Notes: generated by a model not told the origin, from the letters alone. Counted from the stretch's first letter, positions 17,268 through 26,617 are shown. The stretch: DNA of 48,743 bases from an uncultured Eubacteriales bacterium (GCA_902774025.1 CACYGY010000010.1:1-48743), one strand, 5' to 3'. Numbers and translations are program-made.

Positions 17268-18218
17268 ATGCAGAACAGAAAAAACTGGAAGCGGCGGGTC
17301 TTTGACATCATTCAGGTCGGGAATGTCTCCGACCTGCCCTCCCGCGCTTTTGATTATACACTGGCCATTGCCATCCTCTTGAACATCGTCTCCATGTTCC
17401 TGGAGACCTTTGACAGCCTGAAATCAGCCTGGCCCTTCCTTTCGGCAGTGGAGAACGTCACTCTGGGCTTTTTCTGCATGGAATATGTCCTGCGCCTCTG
17501 GACCAGTGAATACCGCTACCCGATGGTTTCCAGGGGGAAAGCCATGCTGAGGTTCATGATCTCCTTTGACGGGATCGTGGAAATCCTGACCATCCTTCCC
17601 ATGTTCTTCCTCTACGGAGCCGTGGCCTTCCGGATCCTGAGGGTGGTCCGGATCCTGCATCTCTTCCGCATCAATGCCAGAATGGACTCCTTCAGCATTA
17701 TCACCCAGGTTCTGAAGGAAAAAAAGAACCAGATGATGTTTTCCCTGATCATCATTCTGGTTCTGATGCTGGCCTCCTCCATGTTCATGTACGCCCTGGA
17801 ACATGACGCCCAGCCGGACAAGTTTCAGAATGCTCTGTCCGGCATGTGGTGGAGCGTATCCGCGCTTCTGACGGTGGGCTACGGAGATATCTATCCCATT
17901 ACGCCCCTCGGCAGGGTTTTTGCCGTGGTGCTGTCCTTTCTGGGGGTTCTGGCGGTGGCCATTCCCACCGGTATTCTCAGCGCCGGTTTTGTGGAACACT
18001 ATACCCGGGCCCAGACGGCCGGAGATGAGGACGTAAAGTGCATGACCATCCGGGAAGACAGCCGGTGGCTGGACATGGAGCGGGAAGCGGTGGAAAGGGA
18101 TGCGGGGATGGCCCTTCTCATGGTGAGCCGGGAAGGGAAAGCCTTCCGTCCCGGTCAGGACTTCCGGGTCAGAGTCCATGACAAGCTGATCTTCTGGGAT
18201 GATCTGAACGTGCCGTAA
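17268..18218 (+). CDS. Voltage-sensor type potassium channel
   Basis: 316-residue six-segment K+ channel. S1 spans about 28-48, S2 60-80, S3 96-115 and S4 118-135. Basic residues recur in S4 (Arg122, 125, 128, 134). S5 is 156-178, the pore has the K+ filter TVGYGD at 202-207, and S6 is 214-243. After S6 a short cytosolic tail ends GMALLMVSREGKAFRPGQDF..DKLIFWDD, resembling half of a TrkA-C/RCK-C ligand domain. It would set membrane potential or K+ leak. Good ribosome site (ACAGGAGACAGGAAC). It stands alone between glgP and uxuB. Confidence 0.92.
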   Translation: MQNRKNWKRRVFDIIQVGNVSDLPSRAFDYTLAIAILLNIVSMFLETFDSLKSAWPFLSAVENVTLGFFCMEYVLRLWTSEYRYPMVSRGKAMLRFMISFDGIVEILTILPMFFLYGAVAFRILRVVRILHLFRINARMDSFSIITQVLKEKKNQMMFSLIIILVLMLASSMFMYALEHDAQPDKFQNALSGMWWSVSALLTVGYGDIYPITPLGRVFAVVLSFLGVLAVAIPTGILSAGFVEHYTRAQTAGDEDVKCMTIREDSRWLDMEREAVERDAGMALLMVSREGKAFRPGQDFRVRVHDKLIFWDDLNVP

Positions 18219-18465
18219 TCCCGGTGTTCTGAGAGAGGGTGAAACGGGTGGTTCCGCTTCAGGGCTGCAGCAGCTTTTCCGGAGGACCGGATGCGGGGAG
18301 AGGGAAGGCGAAAAGGCACCTGCAGGCCGGGTGCGTCTTCCTTCATCCGGGTCTGAAGAAAACCCGCCCGGAAACGAAAAGCTGAATTCAGGGCGACGGA
18401 ACCGATGAAGGAATTCCGCGAAGGGTCCCCGGGGAATCGGGCGGCACGGAAAGGATCTTTCAGGA
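18219..18465. other. Intergenic stretch, no gene seen
   Basis: About 250 bp between the channel gene and the uxuB terminator. It holds no frame with a ribosome site and no recognised RNA. A GGGTGGTTCCGC string near 18246 is reminiscent of a T-box but does not match the consensus. Confidence 0.5.
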
Positions 18466-18508
18466 AATCACGGGTCCGGCACACAGCAGTGCCGGACCCG
18501 TGATTCAT
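18466..18508. terminator. Terminator downstream of uxuB
   Basis: Perfect 17-bp stem (AATCACGGGTCCGGCAC and complement) with a 6-nt loop, ending 2 bp from the uxuB stop. It can act for both strands. Confidence 0.85.
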
Positions 18509-18509
18509 T

Positions 18510-20120
18510 TCAGGCAAGAACCGTATGAAGCGTTTTGCGAACCGCGCCTTTTCCGGCGATCATCTCCGCGAAAAGACGCTGAACCTTCTCAGCAATCCCG
18601 GCCTCCTTCAGGCTGATGCCGAACAGATCCGCGTTCTCCAGAAGAGGCTGGAGACAGCTGCCGATGGTTTCGGGCTTTCCGAAGACAATGGAATTCATCT
18701 GCTGCTTCAGCACAGGGAGCATGGGATCCGGGGAAAGTTCCATGGGATTGCCCTCATCATCGATGCCCATGAGATAACGCAGCCAGCCCGCCAGGGCCAG
18801 GGGGAGAGCCGTGAGACTTGCGGGATCCCGGTCCGGGGCGGCGACATAGCTTTTCAGGGTTTCGCCGAAGCGGATGGGAACCTTCTGAGAGGTATCCGTG
18901 GCGATGCGCTGGGGGGCATCCGGCATAAAGGGATTGGGGAGGCGTTCCTGAATGACCTCGTCCAGGAAGGCGCGGGGCTCCAGAATCCCGGGGTGACGTA
19001 CCACTGGCAGACCCTCTTCATAGCCGATTTTCCGGATCATGTTCACCAGATCCGGATCCTTCATTTCCTCCCAGATGCGGGTATAGCCCAGGAGACAGCC
19101 GTAGACAGCCAGCGCGGTGTGCAGGGGATTCAGGCAGGTGGTGACCTTCATTCTCTCGGAAAGGTGCACGTGCTCCCGGTCCGTCATGAGCACGCCGGCT
19201 TTTTCCAGCGGCGGCCGGCCGTTGGGGAAGCGGTCCTCCATCACCAGATACTGGGGAGCTTCCGCGTTCACGAAAGGCGCGATATAGGTGCGTTTTCCCG
19301 TGATCACGGGAGCCATATCCTCAATGCCGTCCCTGGTCAGCATTTCCAGAATGGTATCATCGGGCCGCGGGGTGATCTTATCAATCATGGTCCAGGGGAA
19401 GGAAACCCTGTTCTCATCCTCCACATAGAGGACGAAGGCGTGAGGGACAAAACCCTTTTCTTCCCAGACTCTGCACAGGGTCAGGACCGCGTCCCGGAGC
19501 TTTTCCCCATTGCGCGCACAGTTGTCCAGGCTGACCAGGGCCATGGGTAACTGTCCGGCCTGGAAGCGCTCGTAAAGCATGCCGGAGAGAATCCCGGGCA
19601 CCGTCCGGGCCTGCTGAGGACCCGCGTCCCTGTCGTGAGCAGCAAAGGGCGTCCATTCTCCCTTCAGGTCCTTAAGCGCGTATCCCTTTTCCGTAATGGT
19701 CATGGTTGCCATCTGGAGGCTGGGGGAACGGAAGGCCTGTTTCAGTGTTTCCCAGTCAGGGTGTTCCTGATCCCCGTGGAGACAGGCGGCCAGGGAGGCC
19801 AGAACCTCCCGGTCGGTTTCTCCGTTGGCGTGCAGGGTGACGTTCAGCGTCATGCAGTCATGAGGCGTGCAGATGACATCCGGGATTTCCAGGTCAAAGC
19901 TCTCCACGGCCAGGATCCCCGTTTCGGTGAGCCCCTGGTTCAGAAGACTCTGCTGGAGGCTGGCGATAAACCCGCGGAAAATGTTCCCGGTTCCGAAATG
20001 CACCCAGGCGGGGCTTCTGAGGGTTTTTTCCGACATGGCCTTCCAGTCAAAGGCAGGCAGTCCGACGCCCGCCTTTTTCCAGGCCGCGGTATCCTTCAGA
20101 CCTTCATAGGACAGAATCAC
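18510..20120 (-). CDS. uxuB: Mannitol dehydrogenase family oxidoreductase, probable fructuronate reductase
   Basis: 536-residue NAD-dependent long-chain dehydrogenase of the mannitol dehydrogenase family. VHFGTGNIFRGF near residue 40 is the nucleotide-binding start. SLDNCARNGEKLRDAV and the TCLNPLHTALAVYG segment near 340 are family signatures. Beside uxuA it should interconvert fructuronate and mannonate. The GTG at 20120 is 8 bases after GGAGG; a TTG two codons earlier is too close to that site. It follows uxuA by 24 bp in one operon. Mannitol or tagaturonate activity cannot be excluded by sequence alone. Confidence 0.9.
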   Translation of the reverse strand: MILSYEGLKDTAAWKKAGVGLPAFDWKAMSEKTLRSPAWVHFGTGNIFRGFIASLQQSLLNQGLTETGILAVESFDLEIPDVICTPHDCMTLNVTLHANGETDREVLASLAACLHGDQEHPDWETLKQAFRSPSLQMATMTITEKGYALKDLKGEWTPFAAHDRDAGPQQARTVPGILSGMLYERFQAGQLPMALVSLDNCARNGEKLRDAVLTLCRVWEEKGFVPHAFVLYVEDENRVSFPWTMIDKITPRPDDTILEMLTRDGIEDMAPVITGKRTYIAPFVNAEAPQYLVMEDRFPNGRPPLEKAGVLMTDREHVHLSERMKVTTCLNPLHTALAVYGCLLGYTRIWEEMKDPDLVNMIRKIGYEEGLPVVRHPGILEPRAFLDEVIQERLPNPFMPDAPQRIATDTSQKVPIRFGETLKSYVAAPDRDPASLTALPLALAGWLRYLMGIDDEGNPMELSPDPMLPVLKQQMNSIVFGKPETIGSCLQPLLENADLFGISLKEAGIAEKVQRLFAEMIAGKGAVRKTLHTVLA

Positions 20121-20144
20121 AGGCAAAACCTCCTTCTTACGTTT

Positions 20145-21218
20145 TCAGCCCTTCAGGCGTTCCAGGGCCTCCCAGAGGCCATTGATATAGGTGGCTCCAA
20201 GGGCCCGGTCGTACAGGCCGTAGCCCGGGCGGCCCTGTTCATCCCAGATCATTCTGCCATGGTCCGGACGGATATAGGTGTCAGGGCAGGTGTCATGGAT
20301 GGCTTCCATGATGGCGAACATGTCCAGGTCTCCCTCACGGCTCAGGTGGGAGGCTTCCCTGAAATGGTGGAATCCCAGATACTTGACGTTGCGTACGTGC
20401 ATGGCACCGATGCGGTTCATGCTGCCGAAATGCCGGATGGCGGCGGGCACGTCGTTGTCAGGATTGGAGCCCAGAGACCCGGTGCACAGGCACAGGGTGT
20501 TGGCGGGTGAATCGTGCAGGGCACAGATTTTGTCAAAGTCCTCCTGACTGTGGGCAATGCGCGGCAGACCGAAAATGGGCCAGGCGGGATCGTCGGGATG
20601 GCAGGCCATGCGGACGCCGGACTCCTCGCACACCGGGATGATGGCGTCCAGGAAGTACTTGTAGTTTTTCCTCAGATCGTCTCCGGTCATGCCTTCATAC
20701 TGTTTCAGCGTCGTCTCCAGCAGGGCCAGACGTTCCGGCTCCCAGCCGGGCAGCGTGAAGCCGTGGCTGTCCTCGGCGGTCTTGCGGACAATCTCCAGGG
20801 GACCCATCTGTCCCAGATCCTTTTCGTCAAAATACAGGCTGTTGCTGCCGTCCTCCGGGATGACCCGGGCCAGGTCCGTGCGCAGCCAGTCAAAGACGGG
20901 CATGAAGTTGTAGACGATGACCTTGATGCCGTATTCCGCCAGGTTCCGGATGGTGGAGATGTAATTCTCAATGTACCGGTCTCTGGTGGGAAGCCCCATC
21001 TTGATGTCCTCATGGACATTGACGCTTTCAATGACTTCGCACTCCAGTCCCGCCTCATGCACTTCATCCACGTAGGCGCGGATTTCCTCCTTTTCCCAGT
21101 TCTCCCCCGCCGCCTTGTCCAGGAATCCCATCAGGCCGGTCATGCCCGGGATCTGGCGGACATAACGCAGGGGAATGGGGTCGATCTTGCTGCCATACCA
21201 GCGGAATGTCATCTTCAT
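20145..21218 (-). CDS. uxuA: Mannonate dehydratase
   Basis: 357 residues, the normal length for UxuA, a TIM-barrel metal enzyme converting D-mannonate to 2-keto-3-deoxygluconate. Family segments are [23 protein letters not shown] (residues 3-25), [19 protein letters not shown] with metal-site His near 225, and HVRNVKY near 285. The ATG at 21218 has GGAGGA 8 bases upstream; longer frames have no site. It leads the uxuA-uxuB operon from a strong promoter. No uronate isomerase or aldolase gene is in view. Confidence 0.96.
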   Translation of the reverse strand: MKMTFRWYGSKIDPIPLRYVRQIPGMTGLMGFLDKAAGENWEKEEIRAYVDEVHEAGLECEVIESVNVHEDIKMGLPTRDRYIENYISTIRNLAEYGIKVIVYNFMPVFDWLRTDLARVIPEDGSNSLYFDEKDLGQMGPLEIVRKTAEDSHGFTLPGWEPERLALLETTLKQYEGMTGDDLRKNYKYFLDAIIPVCEESGVRMACHPDDPAWPIFGLPRIAHSQEDFDKICALHDSPANTLCLCTGSLGSNPDNDVPAAIRHFGSMNRIGAMHVRNVKYLGFHHFREASHLSREGDLDMFAIMEAIHDTCPDTYIRPDHGRMIWDEQGRPGYGLYDRALGATYINGLWEALERLKG

Positions 21219-21264
21219 GTTGCTTTCCTCCATCAGGCACAGAATCTGTACGTCTTCCGGGTTC

Positions 21265-21293
21265 AGTATAAAGCATACAGTCTCTGAGTGCAA
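21265..21293 (-). promoter_or_regulatory. Promoter of uxuA-uxuB
   Basis: TTGCAC, 17 bp, TATACT on the minus strand, about 45 bp before the uxuA ATG. A small palindrome (GTAT-5-ATAC) overlaps the -10 region and could be an operator. Confidence 0.78.
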
Positions 21294-21312
21294 GCATGCC
21301 GTGGTCCGGGGA

Positions 21313-21341
21313 AACTGTACAGGAAGGAGAAAACATGGTAT
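21313..21341 (+). promoter_or_regulatory. Possible promoter of the Fe-S aldo/keto reductase
   Basis: TGTACA followed at about 17 bp by TATCTT, some 25 bp before the ATG. Only moderately like the consensus. Confidence 0.35.
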
Positions 21342-21366
21342 CTTCCACGGGGAAGGGGGAGATGGA

Positions 21367-22548
21367 ATGCAGTATCGGGAAAACCCCCGCAACGGGGATC
21401 AGCTTTCCGCTCTGGGCTATGGCTGCATGCGTTTTACCCGCAAAGGCGGGGTGATTGACCAGGAAAAGGCAGACCGGGAGCTTGCACTGGCCCTGGAGAA
21501 AGGCGTCAACTATTTTGATACCGCCTATATTTACCCGGGCAGTGAAGCATGCCTGGGGGAGTTTCTTCGGGACCATGACTGCCGGGAGAGGGTGAAGATC
21601 GCCACCAAACTGCCCCAGTACAGGATCAGGAAGACGGAGGATTTCGAGCGCTTTTTCCGGGAGGAGCTGGACAGGCTGCAGACGGATTATGTGGACTATT
21701 ACCTCATGCACATGCTCAATGACCGCACCAGCTGGGAGCGGCTCTGCGCCCTGGGGCTGAGGGAATGGGTGGAGGAAAAGAAAAAAAGCGGGGCTGTCCG
21801 GAATATCGGGTTTTCCTTCCACGGAGGACAGGCGCCTTTCCGGGAACTGCTGGATGCCTATGACTGGGATTTCTGCCAGATCCAGTATAATTACCTGGAC
21901 GAGCACGCCCAGGCGGGGGTGGAAGGCCTGCGGTATGCGCACGAAAAGGGGATGCCGGTGATCATCATGGAACCGCTCCGGGGCGGACGGCTCACGCATG
22001 CCCTCCCGGTGGCGGCCCGGCAGGTTTTCGAAAAGGCGGCGCCCGGAAGAAGCCTGGCGGACTGGGGTTTTTCCTGGCTGCTGAATCAGCGGGAGGTGAC
22101 GGTGGTCCTCTCCGGCATGAATGATCCGGGGCAGGTGGAGGAAAACTGCGGGATATTCAGCCGGGTAATGCCGGACAGTCTGACAGAGGCGGAAATGGAG
22201 GCCTACCGCCTGGCGGTGGAGGCCATCCGGGACAGCGGGGAAATCGGATGCACCGGATGCGGCTATTGCCAGCCCTGTCCCCGGCATGTGGATATTCCCA
22301 CCTGCTTTGCCATCTACAATCATTCCAGATCGGATCATTATATGACGGCCCTGAAGGAATACATGATGTGCACGACCCTCCGGAATGTCAGAACCAACGC
22401 CAGTCAGTGCGTGGGCTGCGGTAAATGCGAGGAACACTGTCCGCAGCACCTGAAGATCCGGGAGGAACTCAGGAAGGTGACAAAGCGTCTGGAGACGCCC
22501 GTGTACAGGATCGGCGCCCTGGTGCTCAGCCGTGTCATGAAATACTGA
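21367..22548 (+). CDS. Aldo/keto reductase with C-terminal two [4Fe-4S] ferredoxin domain
   Basis: 393 residues. Residues 1 to about 285 form an aldo/keto reductase barrel with the tetrad Asp51, Tyr56, Lys81 and His115 ([20 protein letters not shown]). The C-terminal 100 residues carry two cluster motifs, Cys295/298/301/304 and Cys348/351/354/358, each followed by Pro. Such fusions are common in strict anaerobes and probably pass electrons between ferredoxin and a carbonyl substrate, which is not known. ATG at 21367 follows AAGGGGGAG. It is divergent from uxuA, so a link to sugar-acid metabolism is possible. Confidence 0.92.
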   Translation: MQYRENPRNGDQLSALGYGCMRFTRKGGVIDQEKADRELALALEKGVNYFDTAYIYPGSEACLGEFLRDHDCRERVKIATKLPQYRIRKTEDFERFFREELDRLQTDYVDYYLMHMLNDRTSWERLCALGLREWVEEKKKSGAVRNIGFSFHGGQAPFRELLDAYDWDFCQIQYNYLDEHAQAGVEGLRYAHEKGMPVIIMEPLRGGRLTHALPVAARQVFEKAAPGRSLADWGFSWLLNQREVTVVLSGMNDPGQVEENCGIFSRVMPDSLTEAEMEAYRLAVEAIRDSGEIGCTGCGYCQPCPRHVDIPTCFAIYNHSRSDHYMTALKEYMMCTTLRNVRTNASQCVGCGKCEEHCPQHLKIREELRKVTKRLETPVYRIGALVLSRVMKY

Positions 22549-22579
22549 AAAAAACCGGATGCGCTGCATCCGGTTTTTT
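22548..22579. terminator. Bidirectional terminator between the reductase and the flavodiiron gene
   Basis: AAAAAACCGGATGC, 3-nt loop, complement and T6. It starts at the reductase stop and ends 4 bp from the opposite stop. Confidence 0.92.
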
Positions 22580-22582
22580 GGG

Positions 22583-23740
22583 TTACATGGCCTGAAGCAG
22601 GGACCTGGCCAGCGCCTCCAGGGCGGTGTCATCTCCTGTTTTGACAGCGCCCCGCAGCGTGACCACGGGTTCCACCAGGGTCACGTCCTTCAGCTTTTCA
22701 AGCTCGGCACGCATGCATCTGGCAGCGCTGGGGGCCCAGGAGCCGTTCTCCACGAGGCCGAACACGCGTTTCTGAAGATTCTTGGCCTTCAGATGCTGCA
22801 GGAAGGTCTCCATGGCGGGCATCATGCCGGCGTTGTAAGTGGAGGCACAAAGGACAATGACGGGATAACGGAAGGCAGCACTGAGCACTTCGGATTCATC
22901 CACCCGGGCCAGGTCCGCCAGCATGATATCCTTGCCGCTCATGCGGTCCAGAATATCCGCCAGACGGTCCGCGCCCATCTCCGTATTTCCGTGGAGAGAG
23001 GCATAGGCGATGAGGATGCCGTCCTGTTCGGGAGTGTAGGTGCTCCACAGCTGGTATTTTTCCAGCACATGGGGAATGGTATCGGTGAGGACGGGACCGT
23101 GGAGGGGACAGATGCAGGCGATATCCAGGCCCGCGGCTTTTTTCAGAACCGCCTGAACCTGGGGACCGTACTTGCCCACGATATTGGTGTAATATCTTCT
23201 GGCTTCATCATCCCATGCGGCGGGTTCTGTCTCCATGCCGCCGAAACGTCCGAAGGCGTCGGCGCTGAAGAGGATTTTCTCCGTGTCCTCATAGGACATC
23301 ATGACCTCGGGCCAGTGCACCATGGGGGCCATGATAAAGTGCAGGTGATGCTTCCCCAGATCCAGAACGTCCTGATCCTTGACCACCAGACGCGATACGC
23401 CCTCAAGGGAAAAGTACTGTTCCAGCATCTGGAAGGTCTTGGCATTGCCCACCAGGGTGACGCCGGGATAGGCATCCAGGAACATCTGCAGGGAACCGGC
23501 GTGGTCCGGTTCCACATGATGGATGACCAGATAATCCGGCTGCCGGCCCTTCAGGGCTGCAGCCGCCTTTTCCATGAACTCGCCGCCCCTGCGGCTGTCC
23601 ACCGTATCCATGACGGCGGTTTTCTCGTCCAGGATCAGATAGGAATTATAGGAAATGCCTTCCGGCACCACATACTGTCCTTCAAACAGGTCGATGTCTT
23701 CGTCCATGACGCCAAGCTCCAGGATATCGGAACTCAACAT
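22583..23740 (-). CDS. A-type flavoprotein (flavodiiron protein)
   Basis: 385 residues. The N-terminal metallo-beta-lactamase-like domain carries the diiron ligands His75, Glu77, Asp79, His80 (HHVEPDH), His142 (VHWPE), Asp161 (SADAFG) and a later His in CPLHGPV. The flavodoxin domain starts near 250 (LIAYASLHGNTEMGAD, FMN phosphate loop). The family reduces O2 to water or NO to N2O and protects anaerobes. No rubredoxin is fused. ATG at 23740 follows AGAGGTGAG. It has its own promoter just behind the ABC ATPase gene. Confidence 0.95.
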   Translation of the reverse strand: MLSSDILELGVMDEDIDLFEGQYVVPEGISYNSYLILDEKTAVMDTVDSRRGGEFMEKAAAALKGRQPDYLVIHHVEPDHAGSLQMFLDAYPGVTLVGNAKTFQMLEQYFSLEGVSRLVVKDQDVLDLGKHHLHFIMAPMVHWPEVMMSYEDTEKILFSADAFGRFGGMETEPAAWDDEARRYYTNIVGKYGPQVQAVLKKAAGLDIACICPLHGPVLTDTIPHVLEKYQLWSTYTPEQDGILIAYASLHGNTEMGADRLADILDRMSGKDIMLADLARVDESEVLSAAFRYPVIVLCASTYNAGMMPAMETFLQHLKAKNLQKRVFGLVENGSWAPSAARCMRAELEKLKDVTLVEPVVTLRGAVKTGDDTALEALARSLLQAM

Positions 23741-23769
23741 ACTCTCACCTCTTTCTGGGAAATACAGGG

Positions 23770-23798
23770 ATTATACACGATCGGACCGTCTCTGTACA
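23770..23798 (-). promoter_or_regulatory. Promoter of the flavodiiron gene
   Basis: TGTACA, 17 bp, perfect TATAAT on the minus strand, starting directly after the stop of the upstream ABC ATPase gene. No terminator separates them, so read-through from the Trp transporter operon is also possible. Confidence 0.75.
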
Positions 23799-23800
23799 GG

Positions 23801-24592
23801 TCAGGTCATGCCCAGCAGCATACGGTCATTGTTCAGCGCACTGCCGCTGAGCTCCCTGAATCTCTCCGTCAGGTCGCGTACGGTCAGCCCCTGCCGTTCC
23901 CTGCCGCTGACATCCAGAATGATGCGGCCGCTGTTCATCATGAGGGTCCGGTTACCCAGGTCCAGGGCGGACTGCATGTTGTGGGTGATCATGAGACAGG
24001 TGATGTGGTTGTTTTCCACAATCTCCCGGGTGAGGTTCAGGACCTTTTCCGCGGTGCCGGGGTCCAGGGCTGCGGTATGCTCGTCCAGGAGCAGAACCCG
24101 GGGAACATGGTAGGTGGCCATGAGAAGGGTGAGTGCCTGCCGCTGTCCGCCGGAGAGAAGCCCCACAGGCGCGCGCATCCGGTCCTCCAGCCCCATGCCC
24201 AGAAGACTCAGGCGTTCCCGGAAGGCTGCCCGGTCACGGGCATTGATTCTGTGCATCCATTTTCCGCTTCCCGCGGCCAGGGCCAGGTTTTCCTCAATGC
24301 TCATATCCGGGGCGCTGCCCCGCATGGGATCCTGAAAGAGCCTTCCGATGTCCCTGGACCGGACATGCGGGGGAAGGGCAGAGATCTCCCGGCCCGCAAG
24401 GCGGACAGATCCGCTGTCGAGGGTGAAGTTCCCGCAGATGGCATTGAACAGGGTGGACTTTCCGGCGCCGTTGGCACCGATGATGCTGACAAAGTCCCCT
24501 TCCTGCACGTGCAGGTCAATGTGATCCAGGGCGACTTTCTCATCTGCGGTGCCGGGATGAAAAACCTTGCGCACATTCTGCAGCATCAGCAT
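23801..24592 (-). CDS. ABC transporter ATP-binding protein (TrpXYZ-like)
   Basis: 263-residue ABC ATPase. Walker A is GANGAGKST (about 38-46), a Q-loop region is FQDPMRG, the signature is LSGGQRQAL, and Walker B is VLLLDEHTAALDP. The family is that linked to DUF534-type binding proteins and branched-chain-like permeases. ATG 8 bases after GGAGG. It overlaps the permease gene by 7 bp and is the last gene of the T-box-controlled importer operon, hence probably tryptophan uptake. Confidence 0.93.
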   Translation of the reverse strand: MLMLQNVRKVFHPGTADEKVALDHIDLHVQEGDFVSIIGANGAGKSTLFNAICGNFTLDSGSVRLAGREISALPPHVRSRDIGRLFQDPMRGSAPDMSIEENLALAAGSGKWMHRINARDRAAFRERLSLLGMGLEDRMRAPVGLLSGGQRQALTLLMATYHVPRVLLLDEHTAALDPGTAEKVLNLTREIVENNHITCLMITHNMQSALDLGNRTLMMNSGRIILDVSGRERQGLTVRDLTERFRELSGSALNNDRMLLGMT

Positions 24593-25527
24593 CCGTCCCG
24601 CCTCCTTTCCCGGGCGGCGCGCATGTGCTGCCGCATCACAGGGAGCTGACTGTGAAGGTAAGGGCCGGAAATGGCCAGGATCACGATGATGGAGGAGACG
24701 GCTTTCAGCATGAAGGCAGGCATGTCCAGACGCAGGGCCAGGGCATACACCAGGCGGAAGAGGAAGGCGCCCAGCACCACCCCCAGCACCCGCAGGGGGA
24801 TGGGGCGGTGCTTCCCGAAGAAAACGCCCCCGATGAGCAGGGAGGCCAGAGCCACCGTGACCATGCCGGAACCCATGTTAATGTCAAAGCTCTTCTGCTG
24901 CTGAGCCATGAGACAGCCGCTGAGGGCAGTGAAGGAATTGGAAATGCACAAGCCCACCGTGGTGGTGAAGGCCGGGTTGATGGATGAAGAACGCACCATG
25001 TCCGCATTGCTTCCGGTGGCCCGCACTGCGAGCCCCAGACGCGTCTTCAGGAACAGACACAGGAAGGCGCCCACCAGAAGCACGAAGAAAAGAGCCACCA
25101 GCAGGGTGCTGACGGAGGAGAACGGCGTGGATTTCAGTGCGTCCCTTGCCATGGAAAACACCGTGGGCACCTTGTTCATGCTGAGGGTGGCCTTGTTTCC
25201 GGTGAGGGCCATGTTGACGGAATAGAGGGCTGTGTTGACCACAATGCCCGCCAGAAGACTCTGGATGCCCATTCTCGTCTGCAGAAGGGCGGTGACCAGG
25301 CCCGAGAGGGCGCCGGCAAGCATGGCGGCGGGAAGGGACAGCCAGGGCTGTCCCGCGATGGCCACCAGGGCGCCTGCAGCGGCGCCCAGCGTGAAACAGC
25401 CGTCCGTGGAAAGATCACAGACATTGAGCATGGAATAGCTGAGGAACAGAGACAGGACCGTCAGGGAATTGATGAGACCCAGCTCCATGGCTGTCTGGGA
25501 AAGGGCAAGAAACTTATCAAAGGTCAT
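24586..25527 (-). CDS. ABC transporter permease (TrpXYZ-like)
   Basis: 313 residues with about eight to nine hydrophobic segments, related to the branched-chain amino-acid/ribose permease group. It includes the conserved CDLSTDGCFTLGAAAGA near 38 and the MNMALTG/NPAFTT-type loops. The ATG at 25527 has GGAG 6 bases upstream; the longer frame reads through an intergenic hairpin and is not credible. It would form the membrane channel of the importer with the ATPase and binding protein. Confidence 0.92.
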   Translation of the reverse strand: MTFDKFLALSQTAMELGLINSLTVLSLFLSYSMLNVCDLSTDGCFTLGAAAGALVAIAGQPWLSLPAAMLAGALSGLVTALLQTRMGIQSLLAGIVVNTALYSVNMALTGNKATLSMNKVPTVFSMARDALKSTPFSSVSTLLVALFFVLLVGAFLCLFLKTRLGLAVRATGSNADMVRSSSINPAFTTTVGLCISNSFTALSGCLMAQQQKSFDINMGSGMVTVALASLLIGGVFFGKHRPIPLRVLGVVLGAFLFRLVYALALRLDMPAFMLKAVSSIIVILAISGPYLHSQLPVMRQHMRAARERRRDGC

Positions 25528-25544
25528 ACGGTTCTCCGGTTCAT

Positions 25545-25572
25545 CCGGAGCCCCCGCAGGGGGGGGCTCCGG
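25545..25572 (-). other. GC-rich hairpin between binding protein and permease genes
   Basis: CCGGAGCCCCC pairs with GGGGGCTCCGG (or a one-base register shift of it) around a short loop, with no T tract. Such intercistronic stems often stabilise the upstream mRNA, allowing more binding protein than permease. Partial termination is an alternative. Confidence 0.6.
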
Positions 25573-25583
25573 AAAATGCATTG

Positions 25584-26591
25584 TTATTCGAAACTTTCGG
25601 CGGTCACCAGGGTCTGGATACGGGTGCAGTAGGGGGCCAGTTCCGTTTTGAGGCTTTCCAGGTCATAGCCAAGGGTCTCGCAGGTCTCTGTGTTGATGGT
25701 GGCCGTTCCGTTGTCAAAGGTCATGACAGGGGTCGTGGCGGGGTCCGAGCCGTCCAGGAGAATCTGAGCGATGAGGCTGGCCGTTTCCCGGCCCAGGTTG
25801 GCATAGTCCACACCGTAGCCCAGGAAAGCGCCGTTCAGGGCGAAGGAGTCCGCGCCGCAGAAATGAGGGATGCCCGCCTCGGCCAGTTTCTCATAGATGG
25901 AAAGCTCAGAGGCCATGATGGTGTTGTCCGTGGGGGTGAAAACCGCATCCATTCCGTCGGAGACGATGGCGTCGGCGGCCATGATCACCTCGGCAATGGT
26001 GGCGCCCGCGTATTCCTTGTACTTCACGCCGGCCGCTTCCAGGATTTCCTTTGCCTGGGCAATGGGCGCCGTGGAGGCGTCCTCGGCCGGGTTGTACAGG
26101 AGAGCGATTTCCTTTGCGTCCTTCACGGTGGCCAGAATCAGACGGATCACGGCGGCGGTATCCAGAGCGTCCGAGGTGCCGGTGATGTTCGCACCGGGGG
26201 CTTCCAGACTTTCCACCAGGGCAGCCCCCACAGGGTCGGACACGGCGGCGAAGACCACGGGAATTCCGTTATCCTCGGTCATGCCCTGCATGGTCATGGC
26301 CACGGGGGTGGCGACACCCACCATGAGATCCACCTCATCGGCGATGAAATTGGAGATGATCTGCTGCATGATGCTTCCGTCCAGATTACAGTTGTCCGTG
26401 GAAACCCGGATGGTTACGTTTCTTTCCTTTTCAATTTCCTTCAGGCCTTCCACGATGTTTTCGATGATCTGATTCAGAGAGGCGTCATCCACGTAGTTAC
26501 AGATGCCGATGTGAAAAGTGTCCTCGGCCAGAGCCAGGCCGGAGGCGGTCAGAAGAACCAGGGCAAGAGTCAGGGCGAGAATCTTTTTCAT
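25584..26591 (-). CDS. ABC transporter substrate-binding protein (TrpX/DUF534 family)
   Basis: 335 residues. The signal peptide is 1-22, with a type I cleavage after ALA (MKKILALTLALVLL..GLALA). No lipobox Cys is present, which is unusual for a Gram-positive binding protein. The mature part (FHIGICNYVDDASLNQIIEN, GVATPVAMTMQ, AAVSDPVGAALV, ALLYNPAED) matches the ABC_sub_bind/DUF534 family. The Trp-specifier T-box upstream points to tryptophan as ligand; this comes from regulation and the known TrpXYZ systems, not from binding residues. ATG at 26591 has AAAGGATGG upstream. Confidence 0.92.
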   Translation of the reverse strand: MKKILALTLALVLLTASGLALAEDTFHIGICNYVDDASLNQIIENIVEGLKEIEKERNVTIRVSTDNCNLDGSIMQQIISNFIADEVDLMVGVATPVAMTMQGMTEDNGIPVVFAAVSDPVGAALVESLEAPGANITGTSDALDTAAVIRLILATVKDAKEIALLYNPAEDASTAPIAQAKEILEAAGVKYKEYAGATIAEVIMAADAIVSDGMDAVFTPTDNTIMASELSIYEKLAEAGIPHFCGADSFALNGAFLGYGVDYANLGRETASLIAQILLDGSDPATTPVMTFDNGTATINTETCETLGYDLESLKTELAPYCTRIQTLVTAESFE

Positions 26592-26617
26592 GCTGCATAC
26601 CATCCTTTCAATCTGAT

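Noticed and set aside
18244..18262. T-box-like string GGGTGGTTCCGC after the K+ channel gene
   Set aside because: Two core positions differ from the T-box consensus, there is no matching terminator with a T tract, and no plus-strand gene follows.
22559..24649. 696-codon plus-strand open frame over the flavodiiron and ABC ATPase genes
   Set aside because: Antisense shadow of two genes with intact motifs; it crosses a terminator and promoter.
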